Positions 62,101-64,000 of a stretch of DNA of 64,000 nt are shown here, piece by piece. The position numbers and the translations under genes are program-made. The DNA comes from Armigeres subalbatus (taxonomy: Eukaryota; Arthropoda; Insecta; Diptera; Culicidae). The stretch lies in the NCBI RefSeq assembly GCF_024139115.2, contig NW_026943480.1:38480-102479 (forward strand). The letters run 5' to 3'. The notes under the pieces are model-generated. The model saw only the letters and a program-made list of their open reading frames with translations. It was not told where the DNA came from and ran no database searches. The stretch's first letter is position 1. The number at the start of each line of letters is the position of its first letter.

Positions 62101-64000
62101 GCAAGTGATTGCTTTTCGTTCCTGCGCGTAAATTGGTGCCAATATTTGCGTAACGATTAACTACGTAACCTCAGAGTAGTGTTTTTCTCTTTAAGCAATC
62201 ACGTTGGAATTTATAGGAAGGTATAACTGCGGGTAGTAGGCACTCCACTCACACTTCTCTCAGCATCATCGCCAAAACAGAAACCAACCAGGCCTTACCC
62301 GACTGGTAAGTGCAGTTCGAGCGAATATGTACACGAAAGTGCTGCGTGTGGAGGCTTTTAGGTAACCCTAACCTCCAGGTACCAACAATTTAAGAAGTCC
62401 TGCTCAAACACCAGAAGTTACATAACCAAGACCCTCGAAAAGGTCTTTGTCTTTACACGGCCACTAAACCACCTGGATAACCAATGTGTGATCCACATCC
62501 ATTAAATACCATGTTAAAAGCATCGTTCGAGCACAGCCCAGACAAATGTGGTTTGATAATTATAGTACGTCACGATGTTCGATTGCACGATTCCACCGGC
62601 GACCGCGAACGCTCGAACCACACTTGAAGCCCAAGTCTCGAAATCATGAGCACGTTAATCTTTTCGCTTAAGCGGTACATGAGATAATGAACTGCTCCAA
62701 TCTTTGACCAAGCCCAAAAAAAATTAACTAAAATAAACAAAAACATAACATGTAGAGGGGAATCAGGTAGAGGCGCTCATCTTGAAAAGAATATCTATAT
62801 ATATAAGTTTATATAAGTTTGAAAATTATCATTAAATCAGTTGCATGGGAATTACCAGTTTACTCAAGACACCTTGTCAGTTTAAGCTTTACGTATTCAA
62901 TTTGAATTTGATAAACACAGAAATTATTTTTGTCCAAGAGTAGACAATACAAAATAGTAAAATCAATTTCAACTATTTCTAGGTGATCTTTGAAAAGTAT
63001 GCAGTCAGAACAATTGAACATGGGCATTTTTACGTGTTCTACCCGTTTGCCTCGCTCGGGCTTCTCACCCCCTATCCCCTACAGAGGAGTCACGCGAGGG
63101 CAATGTTCCAGTGATCCACTGACAACGACGACCATAGCTATCCACCCGTGTCCAGTTGTGACTGACGGGCTCCGTCATCACCGCCGTTCAAAGAAAAAGT
63201 AGGTGAAAATAGTTTATCTTGTTGAGCGAGACGCCATCACGTTACTGGCCGATAAACAGTCGCTGTCTTCGGTATGGTCTGGCAGCGTGTTTACACCGGC
63301 ATACACATGCGGATTATGCAACGAGCTGGACAGCAACCACGCGCCCATCGTGACTGGCGGGCCAGGCCGTCGTTGCTGTTGTTGGCTGTTATCGGAAAGC
63401 TTGATGTGTCGTAATTATGATCATCGTGGCGCGGGATTCAGAATCGGGTGGTTAGTGAAGGAGCAAGCATTGCTATTAGGAATATGAAAGATGAAGTAGT
63501 TGATGATCACTGTTTCATTAGTTGTAATAATTTATTAGATTAACAATTTGTCTGATAGCAATTCATGATTTTTAAAATGTTACTTTGGCAGATTACGCCA
63601 GTATTGCTCTTTTGTAAATGATAGTTCACTTTAAGTCGAAATCGAAACACGAGGTTTCGAATATGGTGCAAATGTCTAAACTAAAATGCAGATACTAGAC
63701 ATACAGCCGTCAGCAAAACCTCAAATATCATCAACATCGAGATACATACAGCATGATTATGAGCATGAGATTAAGTTTCTTATTCCCGTGTTGTAAAATA
63801 TTAATGAAGAGGACCGTGTGAATGTTAAAACTAAATTAAACATATTTCAATTCCTGCCTTTTTTATCATTATTTATTACTTTATAAATCAAATTAGATTT
63901 CTGTCAACGAATACTATCACAATGGCTTCCCGTACGCAAGTAAACAATGGTAAACAATCTTTAATAAACAAAACAAAAATGTTTGCCGAAAAAAAAACAA
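62101..64000. other. Gene-poor window end
   Basis: AT-rich. A GC-richer patch at 63040-63480 opens two short plus frames (63 to 94 codons) with no recognised domain. CGACTGGTAAGTGCAG near 62309 resembles a donor, but no exon can be built. Confidence 0.3.

Noticed and set aside
63203..63487. 94-codon plus ORF
   Set aside because: No recognised domain and no splice partner. Left as unclassified GC-richer sequence.

Overview
The window looks like nuclear DNA of a culicine mosquito, most likely Aedes. It is AT-rich and mostly transposable elements (TEs). The repeats are ones I associate with Aedes: Feilai-like tRNA SINEs with GAAGAAG tails, GGCCGAAAGGGTCATTT minisatellites, TGCCTTTCTCG-ended MITEs and RTE-type LINEs. 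The species call rests on recognition, not on a search. I see no bacterial operon, CRISPR array or intact RNA gene.

The one host gene I can assemble confidently is a takeout/JHBP-family secreted lipid-carrier gene on the minus strand. It has four exons (52208-52313, 32570-32662, 32143-32477, 31779-32021). All splice sites and phases agree and give about 258 residues. Intron 1 is about 19.5 kb and is filled with repeats. A decayed histone H2B pseudogene, with a degraded histone 3' stem-loop, lies at 59726-60128.

Layout. 0-4 kb: SINE, MITE and tRNA-like relics. 4.1-10.5 kb: a 6.35-kb CCAAACCAAT satellite with almost no G on the plus strand. 10.8-16 kb: foldback and palindromic elements, including a perfect 51-bp-arm palindrome. 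16.3-20.3 kb: a TA-flanked 4-kb element with CACTGAGA ends; it carries duplicated exon-like blocks on the minus strand and a nested 0.8-kb element. 20.9-28.8 kb: SINEs, a GAGAAGT minisatellite, an R1-like ORF1 relic hit by two small MITEs, and several TA-flanked MITEs. 29.2-29.7 kb: a possible 5' exon. 31.8-52.3 kb: the takeout-like gene. Its intron 1 holds a wrecked Ty3/gypsy element (34.7-41.6 kb) whose body is replaced by minisatellite and a GC-rich terminal-inverted-repeat element, an inverted TTCCTCCGGGAA minisatellite (44.6-46.7 kb), and a MITE-in-palindrome nest (48.4-49.6 kb). 53.6-56.7 kb: MITE, microsatellite, a short Helitron and a minisatellite. 56.8-61.2 kb: a LINE graveyard with RTE RT and endonuclease pieces, two antisense fragments of another LINE, and the H2B pseudogene. 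61.2-64 kb: no recognisable gene.

The TEs do not form a pathway. The window mainly records layered insertions in and around one slow-to-transcribe host gene. The best candidates for something undescribed are the satellite, the 4-kb element with spliced exon-like blocks, and the gypsy/minisatellite composite.
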